From: Pelagibacteraceae bacterium AG-426-E17
GTDB lineage: Bacteria > Pseudomonadota > Alphaproteobacteria > Pelagibacterales > Pelagibacteraceae
Direction: 5' to 3'
Assembly (NCBI GenBank): GCA_003210095.1
Contig: QCNP01000001.1
Span: 103,501-167,500 of the forward strand
DNA: 64,000 nucleotides
The notes under the pieces were generated by a model. It was not told the DNA's origin and searched no databases. It worked only from the letters and a program-made list of their open reading frames with translations. The position numbers and the translations under genes were made by a program. Positions 37,749 to 46,334 of the stretch are shown piece after piece; within the stretch, counting starts at the first letter, position 1; each line of letters starts with the position of its first letter.

Positions 37749-37823
37749 TGGTGGGCCGTGTTGGTTACGCTCCAACTACCCCTGCAATGTCAATGCAGTA
37801 CTCTACTATTGAGCTAACGGCCC
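37749..37823 (-). tRNA. tRNA-Val(GAC) with non-canonical D- and T-loops
   Basis: The minus strand gives a 75-nt cloverleaf with encoded CCA. The acceptor GGGCCGT/ACGGCCC (7 of 7), anticodon stem CTGCA/TGCAG (5 of 5) and T-stem GTTGG/CCAAC (5 of 5) are perfect; the D-stem GCTC/GAGT has one G-T pair. The anticodon loop TTGACAT gives GAC (Val). The D-loop is AATAGTA, so A15 and A18 replace G15 and G18. The T-loop is AGCGTAA instead of TTCRAxT: T54, T55 and A58 are all changed, and 54/58 are swapped to A/T. The stems are clearly under selection, so it is not simple decay. The gene is 5 bp from the O-antigen ligase end. Confidence 0.85.
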
Positions 37824-37828
37824 AAATT

Positions 37829-39085
37829 TTATTTTTTTATTTCAAATATATTAGTTTTATCACTTACTGCATACATTAAAGATAAATTAAGCATAAAAAA
37901 AGTAATATTAAAATCGCTGAAAAATGAGCCACTTGGTATAATAGGAATGAAATTTATTAATATATAAATAAACGCACCTATTTGAATATAGTTTTTAGAT
38001 TGAATTATTTTTCCTAAGTTTTTAAATATTAAGTAAAAAAATATTGAAAAGCTAATTAAAGAACCAATAATCCCGTGTTCTGCTAAAAATTCTATGTATA
38101 TTTGATGGGGATGAGTAGAACAATAATAATCCTTATTAATTGATTTTTCTTGACCACAGGTAGCTACTCTATAATTTTTAGTACCAACTCCTATTAAAGG
38201 ATGGTTTTTAAAAACACTCAATCCAGACCTATAAAGTTTTATATAAACATTATTCTCAAAAAAATAATCTCTTTTTTCCTCATATATAATATTGTTATAA
38301 AGTTGACCAATGTACCTATTTTTTAAATAATCAGATTTTATAATAACGGAAGATATAAATGATATTATTAAAAAGAAAAATAATAACTTAAATTTAATTT
38401 TAAAAAAATCTAAAAATAAAAAAAATATTGAAAAGCCTAAAATAGCTTTGATAGTATTAGATCTTTCGCCAGTAACCAATACAGAAATTAAAAATAAAAC
38501 AAAAAATAATAATAAAAAATATTTGTAAAAATCACCTCTTTTTTTTAATACTAAAGATATGTAGCCAAGAATTAAAAATAAAAAACCATTTATATACGCT
38601 CCAGCAATAGGCTCATCTTTAAAAAAACTGACAATACGTGGTCCATGTGAAGAGTCGAGTGCACCAAATCCTAATGTATTTACACCGTAAAATCTTTCAA
38701 AATAAACATCAAAAACAAAAAACGAAAATATAATTAACCATGGTTTAAAAATAGAAAGTTTATAATTATTTTTAAAAAAGAAGTAATTAATTGCTACGAA
38801 AAAAATTATAAATCTTACAAAACCAAGATTTCTTGTTGCAGAATTACTTGGATCTAAAGAAACAAAAGTATTTAAAACTAGGTAAAAACTTAACAAAATT
38901 AACAGTAATACTGGTTTATTTTTAATTATCAAAGTAATATTTTGAATTTTCATATCAATTAATATAAAAAATAAACAAATTATAATAATACTTATTAAAG
39001 AAATACTTGGTCCTAAAATAATTGATATAGGTAAAAAAATAATAAGTGTACTGTAAAAATTATTAATAATATTTTGGTTGATCAT
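37829..39085 (-). CDS. O-antigen ligase/polymerase family membrane protein (WaaL/Wzy-like)
   Basis: This 418-residue protein has about ten to twelve membrane helices and the large periplasmic loop of the Wzy_C family, with GVGTKNYRVATC and THPHQIYIEFLAEHGIIGSL. The histidine-containing PHQIYIEFLAE.G motif is the hallmark of O-antigen ligases. It probably joins undecaprenyl-linked glycan to lipid A-core, or polymerises repeat units. With an ABC exporter in the same island, the ligase role is more likely. It is the first island gene next to the tRNAs. Confidence 0.82.
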   Translation of the reverse strand: MINQNIINNFYSTLIIFLPISIILGPSISLISIIIICLFFILIDMKIQNITLIIKNKPVLLLILLSFYLVLNTFVSLDPSNSATRNLGFVRFIIFFVAINYFFFKNNYKLSIFKPWLIIFSFFVFDVYFERFYGVNTLGFGALDSSHGPRIVSFFKDEPIAGAYINGFLFLILGYISLVLKKRGDFYKYFLLLFFVLFLISVLVTGERSNTIKAILGFSIFFLFLDFFKIKFKLLFFFLIISFISSVIIKSDYLKNRYIGQLYNNIIYEEKRDYFFENNVYIKLYRSGLSVFKNHPLIGVGTKNYRVATCGQEKSINKDYYCSTHPHQIYIEFLAEHGIIGSLISFSIFFYLIFKNLGKIIQSKNYIQIGAFIYILINFIPIIPSGSFFSDFNITFFMLNLSLMYAVSDKTNIFEIKK

Positions 39086-39103
39086 AATTAAATCTTTACT
39101 TAA

Positions 39104-40207
39104 TTAGTTGAGTATTTTTTTAGCTCTTTTTTTCCATGTATGTTTTGTTCCAGTATTAAAAGCATTTTTACATAACAGATAATTTTTAGATTTGTTAAAT
39201 TTAAGCTTGTTTATTTCAAAAAGCCAACTTTGAACATTAAGATAATTCTTAATCAAAATTGAGTTTTTTTTATCTTTTAAAATCTCGTTTAAAACAGGAA
39301 TATTAGAAGAAATTATAATTTTCCCTGATCCAAGGTAATCAAACATTTTCATTGGTGACATAAAATTATAAATATTTCCAACATTACCTGAAACTGTAAC
39401 TAAATTTGTATAAGGCATTAACAAAACGTCAATTTTAGTCATTATTTTTTTTATTTTCTTAAAAGGTAACTGTTTGTAAAAATGTAAATTTCGACTATTC
39501 AATTTATACCTTATTTTATCAAAATCTTTTTTATCACCTCCATAAATAAAATAACTATTTGATTTATCTCTTTTTGCTAAATCAATAATAGTATTAATAC
39601 CTCTTGATTGATAAATACTACCAAAGTAACCAATATTAAAACATTTTTTATTGGAAATTTTATTTAAATTTTTAATATCTGTTGCAGATGGCAGTACTAA
39701 GAAATTGTTCTTTTTATAATTGTATTTTTTGCTTATATGTTTTTTTAATGAGGCGGTTATAAATATTAGCTTGATAATGTATGAAGAATTTAAAAAATTT
39801 AATCTATGGTAAAGTCTTGAAAATTGACTACCAAAAATTGATAAATCATCATGAATTTCAAGTATATGTTTTTTTTTAAATAATATAAGAAAAAAAGAAA
39901 CAACTAAACTTCTAGTAATTATAAAAGGACTTTTGTCTTCTTTAAAAGATCTTAAAACGAGAAATAAAGGTATTAAAAAATTATAGAAACCTAAAATATA
40001 CTTTGATTTACTCCATACTCTTATAATCTCAATATGATTTTTTAAATCGTAATAATTTGTAATTTTTTCACCTTTGTTAATTAAGTTAGGTATAATTAAT
40101 TTAACATTATGTCCTAAACTTACAAATGCATCACACATTTTAATTATTTGCAGACTGTTAGCAGTTTTTGATGGTATATTTGCTGTAGCTAAATAATGAA
40201 TAATCAT
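39104..40207 (-). CDS. Glycosyltransferase family 4-type (GT-B)
   Basis: This 367-residue protein begins HYLATANIPSKTANSLQIIKM, as in GT4 enzymes acting on surface glycans. It has a second Rossmann domain with NIGYFGSIYQSRGINTII and the acceptor/donor segment MPYTNLVTVSGNVGNIYNFMSPMKMFDYL, and SGKIIISSNIPVLNEIL near the C-terminus where GT4 donor-site glutamates lie. Sugar specificity cannot be read. It lies 18 bp behind the ligase gene in reverse order and is divergent from the next GT. Confidence 0.82.
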   Translation of the reverse strand: MIIHYLATANIPSKTANSLQIIKMCDAFVSLGHNVKLIIPNLINKGEKITNYYDLKNHIEIIRVWSKSKYILGFYNFLIPLFLVLRSFKEDKSPFIITRSLVVSFFLILFKKKHILEIHDDLSIFGSQFSRLYHRLNFLNSSYIIKLIFITASLKKHISKKYNYKKNNFLVLPSATDIKNLNKISNKKCFNIGYFGSIYQSRGINTIIDLAKRDKSNSYFIYGGDKKDFDKIRYKLNSRNLHFYKQLPFKKIKKIMTKIDVLLMPYTNLVTVSGNVGNIYNFMSPMKMFDYLGSGKIIISSNIPVLNEILKDKKNSILIKNYLNVQSWLFEINKLKFNKSKNYLLCKNAFNTGTKHTWKKRAKKILN

Positions 40208-40231
40208 TAAATAGTATTATATAAATTCTAA

Positions 40232-41317
40232 ATGAAAAAACATAACAAAAAAAAAGAAATACTCATATATTGCCCTGTGATAGAAATTGGAGGAGTTGCA
40301 ACAACTCTTGTTAAAGTATCTAATTACTTATGTCAATATTATGACATTAAAATATTCACTAATTGTATAAATAAATACACAAAAAAATCATTAAAAAAAA
40401 AAATTTTAATTTTTGATATTAGGAAGAAAAGATTATTAAAAAATAGAATTTATAATTCTTTTTTTGTTTATCTTTTGTTAAAAAAAAATGTTACAGAAAA
40501 CTCTATAATATTTTCTTTAATAGATCATTTTACAATATTAATTTTAAATAAATTAATTTTAAGAAAAAAAATTATAATTAGAACAAGTGGTGTAATATTT
40601 AATAAAAATAACAGAGAAGAAGCAAATAACTATAAATATAAAAATTTTAAAATTTTAGTTACATACTTTTATAAGCTTGCTAACGTGGTTATAACATATT
40701 CTAAAGAAAACGTTAAAACTTTAAAGTCTATGGGTATAAAAAAAGTAATATGTATTTACAACTACTTTGAAAAAAAAGAATTTTATAAAATTAAAAAATA
40801 TGGGAAATTCAATATTTTTTTTATTGGAAGGCTTTCTGAAGAAAAAGATCCTATTTTTTTTCTTAAAAATTTAATTAATTTTGAAAATATAAATTTGCAT
40901 TTTGTTGCTAATGGTAAAATGAAAGATCAACTCGTTAAAATCGCAAATAATAAAAAAAACGCTTTATTTCATGGTTATGTAAATAATCCGTTCAAAAAGT
41001 TTAAAAATAAAATAAATTTGCTATGTATAACTTCAAAATACGAAGGTACACCAAATGTTTTGGGCGAGGCAATGGCTCATAAAGTTCCTATTCTTGCACC
41101 TAAAAATATTGGTTTGGTAAATTTTTTCTTAAAAAATGGTAGGTATGGTTATCTTTATAATCAAGGAAATGATGTTTCTTTTAAAAAAAAAGTAATACAT
41201 ATTATGGATAATTATGATGAAGCCTTAAAAAAAGCAATAATAGGTTATAAAAGTCTTAATAGGTTCTCTAAGGAAAGAACACTTGGTGCTATTAAAAAAA
41301 TCTTAGATAAAATTTAG
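40232..41317 (+). CDS. Glycosyltransferase family 4-type (GT-B)
   Basis: This 361-residue protein has N-terminal YCPVIEIGGVATTLVKVSNY, the donor-domain opening FNIFFIGRLSEEKDPIFF, and the GT4 signature SKYEGTPNVLGEAMAHKVPI in which the E(x7)E glutamates bind the nucleotide sugar. It ends RFSKERTLGAIKKIL, as in capsule and LPS enzymes. It is divergent from the previous GT with a 24-bp gap, and overlaps the convergent SDR gene by 4 bp. Confidence 0.87.
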   Translation: MKKHNKKKEILIYCPVIEIGGVATTLVKVSNYLCQYYDIKIFTNCINKYTKKSLKKKILIFDIRKKRLLKNRIYNSFFVYLLLKKNVTENSIIFSLIDHFTILILNKLILRKKIIIRTSGVIFNKNNREEANNYKYKNFKILVTYFYKLANVVITYSKENVKTLKSMGIKKVICIYNYFEKKEFYKIKKYGKFNIFFIGRLSEEKDPIFFLKNLINFENINLHFVANGKMKDQLVKIANNKKNALFHGYVNNPFKKFKNKINLLCITSKYEGTPNVLGEAMAHKVPILAPKNIGLVNFFLKNGRYGYLYNQGNDVSFKKKVIHIMDNYDEALKKAIIGYKSLNRFSKERTLGAIKKILDKI

Positions 41318-42318
41318 AATATACCATCATTAAAAAATTTTTTGTACCAATTAATGTATATTTGATACCCTTTTTCAATTGTATACTTAGGCTTATAACC
41401 TATGAGTCTTCTTGCCTTTGACACACTTAAACCTCCCCTTTTAGGCATAAATTTTTCTCGTGGACTAAACTTAACATTTATTTCTGGAAAATTTTTTTTT
41501 AATATTTTTATTAAGTCTTGTATTGATCTTCCTTTTCCATAGGTCAAATTAAAAATTTGATTTTTTGAATTCTTATTTAAAACTATTTTATAAACCCCAT
41601 TTATTAAATCTTTTATATAAGTAAAATCAAGTTTATCTTTACCATCGCCATTTATAATTATATCTTTGTTTTGAAGTGCATTTTCTATAAATATTTGTCC
41701 TACTCTTCTGCTAACACATCTTTCACCATATAAAGCTGACGGTCTTACGATTGTAAAAGGGAAATTAAATATCTTACTAAAAGATTTTACCATCATTTCA
41801 CCAGATAGTTTCAGATTTCCATAAATTCCAATTGGGTTACAAACAGTATTTTCATTAACTTTCCTACCCTTAAATTCTCCATAAACCATGCTTGATGAGA
41901 AATAAATTAAATGACAATTTTTTAGTTGTCTACATACATTTAAAGTATTCATCAATGTAATCATGCTATTTTCAAAAGTGTATTGAGGATCTTTGTTAGA
42001 AATATTAGCATGTGATACCGCAGCCAAATGAATGATAAAATTAGGATTGAATTTATTGATATTATTTTTTAATTTAATAAAATTTTTTAAATCTTGTTCA
42101 ATTAAATTTAATTTATTTTTTTTAAACAAACTAAGTCTATTTTTTAAAATCCTGTTATAAATTTTTTTACTGCTTTTAACCATGTAACTTTTAGATTTAA
42201 TATTATTTACTCCCAAGCTATCAATTATCTGAATTTTATATCCTTTTTGTTGAAAAAATAATGACATATTATGTCCAATAAAACCAGCTCCACCCAAAAT
42301 TGTAATTTTCTTTTTCAT
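41314..42318 (-). CDS. NAD-dependent nucleotide-sugar epimerase/dehydratase (extended SDR)
   Basis: This 334-residue protein has the GGAGFIGHNM Rossmann loop (residues 9-18), HLAAVSHAN, the serine track YFSSSMVYGE, catalytic YGNLK (YxxxK), and VRPSALYGER. It most resembles UDP-glucose/UDP-GlcNAc 4-epimerase-like enzymes. It overlaps the DegT aminotransferase by 4 bp (ATGA), so the two probably act in succession on one sugar nucleotide. Confidence 0.85.
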   Translation of the reverse strand: MKKKITILGGAGFIGHNMSLFFQQKGYKIQIIDSLGVNNIKSKSYMVKSSKKIYNRILKNRLSLFKKNKLNLIEQDLKNFIKLKNNINKFNPNFIIHLAAVSHANISNKDPQYTFENSMITLMNTLNVCRQLKNCHLIYFSSSMVYGEFKGRKVNENTVCNPIGIYGNLKLSGEMMVKSFSKIFNFPFTIVRPSALYGERCVSRRVGQIFIENALQNKDIIINGDGKDKLDFTYIKDLINGVYKIVLNKNSKNQIFNLTYGKGRSIQDLIKILKKNFPEINVKFSPREKFMPKRGGLSVSKARRLIGYKPKYTIEKGYQIYINWYKKFFNDGIF

Positions 42319-43442
42319 ATAGTTTTTTTATTAATAAAACTACATATATTTCTTATCATTTTTTTCGAAATATATTGGTGTACAGGAAGTGAAATACTTG
42401 TATCTCCATAACTTTTTGCGTTTTTAAAATGATTTAATTTTAATTTATATTTTTTTTTATAATAACTCATAGACGGCACACACTTAGCATAATGTATACT
42501 TGATCCTATCCCTTTTTTTTTTAATTCCAAAATCAATCTATCCCTAGTTTTCTTATTTTTTAAAAAAATTTGAAAAATAAAGTAGGAATGATCATTCTGG
42601 AAATTTTGAAATTTAATATTTTTATTTTTACTCAAAAGTTTTAAATATTCTTTTGCATTAAGTTTTCTTTTTAACAGGCTTTTATTATATCTTTTTAATT
42701 GTCCAATCGCTAATGCAGATTGAAAATCTGTAAGTCTATAATTTAAACCTAAATTTGTAACGTCGTATACACCGGGTATTTTTCTTTTCTCTGGGGGGGT
42801 ATCAACACCAATTGCTTTAATCACTTTAATTTTATCAATAAATTTTTTATTGTTAGAAATTACTACTCCACCCTCTCCAGTAGTTATTTGCTTAGTAGGG
42901 TAAAAAGAGAAAACACCACAAATACCAAAGTTTCCAACATGTATTCCATTAAATTTAGTACCCAATCCATGAGCACAATCTTCGATAATAAATATTTTTT
43001 TTTTTTTACAAAATTTATAGATCTCATTCATGCTACAAGCAAATCCAGACATATGAACTGTTAGTATACACTTAGTTTTATTTGTAATTTTTTTTTTTAT
43101 TTGTGATAATAAAATATTACCGGTTAATTCGTCTACATCAGTAAATACGACTTTAGCACCTGTTAATTCTGCAGCATGGGCGGTAGCAACATGTGTTTGA
43201 GCAGGTACAATAACTTCATCTCCAGCTTTTAATCCAAGTGCCAAACACGCAAGGTGAAGTCCTGAGGTGCAATTTGATACAGTCGTTGCATATTTAGATT
43301 TTGTGAATTTTTTAAATAGCTTTTCCAATATCTTGCTGTTTGGTCCATGTGTTAGCCAACCACTTCTAATTGAATTTTTTAATCTGTTATAATCTTCAGT
43401 TCTGATGTCAGGTTTTCCAAATGGAATATATAATTTTTTCAT
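42315..43442 (-). CDS. DegT/DnrJ/EryC1 family PLP sugar aminotransferase
   Basis: This 375-residue enzyme is expected to aminate a keto-sugar nucleotide using glutamate. The PLP lysine is Lys184 in FSFYPTKQITTGEGG; Asp155 in IIEDCAHGLGT contacts the pyridine nitrogen; SNCTSGLHLACLALG and PAQTHVATAHAAEL are the cofactor-phosphate regions. The length is typical. With the coupled SDR and the nearby acetyltransferase it could yield an N-acylated amino sugar. Confidence 0.93.
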   Translation of the reverse strand: MKKLYIPFGKPDIRTEDYNRLKNSIRSGWLTHGPNSKILEKLFKKFTKSKYATTVSNCTSGLHLACLALGLKAGDEVIVPAQTHVATAHAAELTGAKVVFTDVDELTGNILLSQIKKKITNKTKCILTVHMSGFACSMNEIYKFCKKKKIFIIEDCAHGLGTKFNGIHVGNFGICGVFSFYPTKQITTGEGGVVISNNKKFIDKIKVIKAIGVDTPPEKRKIPGVYDVTNLGLNYRLTDFQSALAIGQLKRYNKSLLKRKLNAKEYLKLLSKNKNIKFQNFQNDHSYFIFQIFLKNKKTRDRLILELKKKGIGSSIHYAKCVPSMSYYKKKYKLKLNHFKNAKSYGDTSISLPVHQYISKKMIRNICSFINKKTI

Positions 43443-43625
43443 TTCATCAATTTATAAACTATAATATTGATATTTATTTTTAATACAATTAATTATGCGT
43501 AGTAGTAACAGATTAAGTTTTTCAAATATAGACCTTGTTAAAAAAATGAAGGGATATCACAATCCTGATTTTTTGTGGTAACTGTTTATTATGCAATTAT
43601 TTTTAGTAAAATTTAGGTTATAATA

Positions 43626-44171
43626 TTGGTTTCAGGATTTAATCATAAAAATATTAAAGTAAGATTTAAGACAGTTTTAACAAAAAATTTGTCGAAACAC
43701 CTAATCAAAAATATCATTTACTTAAAAATGGAGCATTATAAATACAGTTTCAATAACCAGTATAAATGGTTCAAAAAAAATATACAAAATATGGATAAAC
43801 ATAATCTTGCTTTATTTAAAAACGAGATTATTGGATATACTTGTCTTAGACAAAAAAAAATTTTAATTGGTAGAAAAAAAATTTTAAAAATACTTTTATT
43901 TGACACTTGTGTTGTTAAAAAAAAAAAGAGAAATGCGGGTATTGGTACGAAATTAATGAATTATAACAATAAAATTATTAGTAAAAGTAAAAAACCCTCC
44001 CTACTTTTATGCAAGCAAAAATTAATCAAATTTTATAAAAAATTTAATTGGAAAAATATAGAAAAATCGAAAGTTTTATTTGTAGATCATAAACAAAACA
44101 AATTATTTATAATGAGTTATAAATTTACAAAAAAAATAAATGGTAAAATCTTAGTATATTTAAATTCTTAA
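43626..44171 (+). CDS. GNAT-family N-acetyltransferase
   Basis: This is a 181-residue frame from a TTG. The GNAT core is recognisable: LLFDTCVVKKKKRNAGIGTKLM carries the R/QxxGxG/A acetyl-CoA loop (RNAGIG), preceded by the HNLALFKNEIIGYTCL strands. It may acetylate the amino sugar made by the DegT enzyme. The start is uncertain: a TATAAT at 43619-43624 would place transcription start after the TTG, so a downstream TTG (near 43689) or the ATG at 43728 may be used. It overlaps the convergent dehydrogenase by 12 bp. Confidence 0.65.
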   Translation: MVSGFNHKNIKVRFKTVLTKNLSKHLIKNIIYLKMEHYKYSFNNQYKWFKKNIQNMDKHNLALFKNEIIGYTCLRQKKILIGRKKILKILLFDTCVVKKKKRNAGIGTKLMNYNNKIISKSKKPSLLLCKQKLIKFYKKFNWKNIEKSKVLFVDHKQNKLFIMSYKFTKKINGKILVYLNS

Positions 44172-45362
44172 ATATTCTAAATTATTTGTATTTTTTAATT
44201 TGAGATCATTAAAAAGTGAAATAACAATTTTTTTATTTTTCCCTTTCCTTATTTTATTTATTAAATAATTAGTTTTTAAATTATAACTACCAAAAATATA
44301 AATATTATAATTTTGTAAATTCGTTATGTTTTTTTGATATAAAGTAATTTTATTTTTCATTTTTAAAATTTTATAAAGGTCAAAATATTTTGAATTTCTT
44401 GTGTCTAGCACATTATTTTTAAAGTTTATTCCGCAAAAAAGGATTTTTTTATTTTTAATTTTTTTTGTTAAGACTATTATTTTTTCTGCAATAAATTTTA
44501 CAAATTTTTCGTTATAATCTCTTGAGTTTTTGATTATTTGGCTCTTAAATTTTTTTTTTTTTAAATCTTCCAACAAATAGTATGGATCTACAGGCACACA
44601 ATGACCTCCGACTAGACCAGGCTTAAAATATGAAAAGTTCCATTTTGTTGAGCAAATTCTTAATACTTCATTATAATCAATATTGTATAATTCACATATT
44701 TTTAACAATTCATTCATCAGTGAAATATTTACATCTCTTTGTGCATTTTCGAAAATCTTTGAGATCTCTGCACTTTTTATATTATCTGCAATAAATACTT
44801 TTTTTACAATTTTTTTATAAATTGTATAAGCCTTTTTAATTGCGGCTTTCGAGTTACCGGAAATAACTTTATTAATTTTATTTAAAGTATTTTTTTTGTC
44901 TCCTGGATTTATTCGTTCAGGAGAAAAACATATCTGAATATCATTATTTTTAATTTTGCTGTAATTTGATATAATTTTTTTACATATGTTCTCTGTCGTT
45001 CCTGGTGAAACTGTGCTCTCAATTATTAGTAAATTTTTTTTTTTAAAAAATTTAGATACAAATTTACATGCATTAATTAAAGCTGATAGATCTGGTTTTT
45101 TAATTTTATTAACTGGAGTTGGAACTGTAATTATGAAAATGTCGAAGTTGTTATTTTTCAAATCTTCGTTTTCATAGAATTTTAAATTTTTATTTAAAAT
45201 ACTTTTTTTTGAAATTTCTTGATTCTGATCGTAACCTTTTTTTAAATTCTCAATTCGTTTTTTTGAAATATCTACTCCAACAACATGGTTATTATTTGCT
45301 AGGCTAGTAGCTAATGGTAAACCAACATAACCTAAACCAATAATACAAATTTTATTTTTCAT
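44160..45362 (-). CDS. UDP-sugar 6-dehydrogenase (WbpA/TviB-type)
   Basis: This NAD-dependent enzyme oxidises a UDP-N-acetylhexosamine to the uronic acid. From this ATG it is 400 aa. The Rossmann loop is IGLGYVGLPLA; CFSPERINPGD, NAQRDVNISLMNEL and the catalytic cysteine segment GLVGGHCVPVDPYYL (Cys255) follow. The TKWNFSYFKPGLVGGHC context is closer to the WbpA/TviB/WbpO branch than to UDP-glucose dehydrogenase. An ATG five codons upstream (45377) is possible but adds MNGLK without family match. It overlaps the next epimerase gene. Confidence 0.9.
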   Translation of the reverse strand: MKNKICIIGLGYVGLPLATSLANNNHVVGVDISKKRIENLKKGYDQNQEISKKSILNKNLKFYENEDLKNNNFDIFIITVPTPVNKIKKPDLSALINACKFVSKFFKKKNLLIIESTVSPGTTENICKKIISNYSKIKNNDIQICFSPERINPGDKKNTLNKINKVISGNSKAAIKKAYTIYKKIVKKVFIADNIKSAEISKIFENAQRDVNISLMNELLKICELYNIDYNEVLRICSTKWNFSYFKPGLVGGHCVPVDPYYLLEDLKKKKFKSQIIKNSRDYNEKFVKFIAEKIIVLTKKIKNKKILFCGINFKNNVLDTRNSKYFDLYKILKMKNKITLYQKNITNLQNYNIYIFGSYNLKTNYLINKIRKGKNKKIVISLFNDLKLKNTNNLEYLRI

Positions 45363-46299
45363 TTTTAAACCATTCATAAAATTTAATTAGTCCATTCTCT
45401 AAATCCACTTTGTATTTAAAGCCCATTAGTCTTGATTCATTGACGTTTGTTGCTTTTGTTTTATAAACATCTCCTTTTTGCTTACCAAGATAAGTGATTT
45501 TGATTTTTTTATTTAGAATTTTTTTAATAAGTTTAATTAAATTTTTAAGATATATTGATTTTGGATTTCCTATGTTGAAAACCTTGCAGTCTTTTATTTT
45601 AACAGTTTTGTTTGTGAATTTTAATACTTTATCAATATTGTATATTATATCTGTAATATATGTAAAAGATCTGTAATGATTTCCATTATTATAAACATAT
45701 ATTTTTTTGTTTGAGAGTATTCTATCAAAAAATTTATACACCGACATATCGGGTCTTCCGTTAGGTCCATAAACCGTAAAAAAACGCATACCTACAAATT
45801 TCATTTTATATATTTCACAATAAACCTTGGATATTTCCTCTAAGGTTTTTTTTGAAACTGCATAAACTGAAATTGGTGTGTTTTGTTCTTGTAAATTTTC
45901 ACCATAAATAGATGACGAGCTTGCATAAAGTATACTTACTAGAGATTTTTCATTTTTAAAAAATTCAAGAAGATTTATATATGCTGTTATATTATTTTCT
46001 ACATAAGAGATGGGATTTATAAAAGAATATCTAACTCCCGCCTGTCCCGCAAGATGTATAACATATTTAATTTTTTTTTTATGTTTTTTTAATTTTTTTA
46101 ATGAATGTTTATTTCTAAGGTCAGTTTTGAAAAAAATAAAGTTTTTAAATTTTTTTAAAATTGATAATCTTTTTCTTTTAAAGTTTATATCATAGTAATC
46201 GTTTAAGTTATCTAGACCCATAACTTTAAAGCCTTTTTTTAAGTAAAAACTACTAAGATGGTATCCTATAAATCCTGCACAACCAGTTATTAATATCAT
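45352..46299 (-). CDS. UDP-glucuronate 4-epimerase-like SDR
   Basis: This 315-residue extended SDR has the TGCAGFIGYHLS loop and the diagnostic MGLDNLNDYYDINFKRKRL segment of UDP-uronate epimerases. It also has HLAGQAGVRYSF, catalytic YAVSK, and MRFFTVYGPNGRPDM. It should interconvert gluco- and galacto-uronates. It overlaps the dehydrogenase start, so uronic acid formation and C4 inversion are probably coupled steps. Confidence 0.9.
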   Translation of the reverse strand: MILITGCAGFIGYHLSSFYLKKGFKVMGLDNLNDYYDINFKRKRLSILKKFKNFIFFKTDLRNKHSLKKLKKHKKKIKYVIHLAGQAGVRYSFINPISYVENNITAYINLLEFFKNEKSLVSILYASSSSIYGENLQEQNTPISVYAVSKKTLEEISKVYCEIYKMKFVGMRFFTVYGPNGRPDMSVYKFFDRILSNKKIYVYNNGNHYRSFTYITDIIYNIDKVLKFTNKTVKIKDCKVFNIGNPKSIYLKNLIKLIKKILNKKIKITYLGKQKGDVYKTKATNVNESRLMGFKYKVDLENGLIKFYEWFKNEK

Positions 46300-46334
46300 T
46301 TTAGAATTTAATTGACTAAATTAAATATTTCAAT

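Noticed and set aside
37749..37823. Idea that the odd tRNA-Val is simply a pseudogene
   Set aside because: Acceptor, anticodon and T-stems are perfectly paired and CCA is encoded; decay would hit stems too. It stays possible that it is non-functional, but the pattern argues against it.
43495..43581. 28-codon frame (MRSSNRLSFSNIDLVKKM...)
   Set aside because: No ribosome site, no recognised similarity and a short length; kept only as a comment on the acetyltransferase start.
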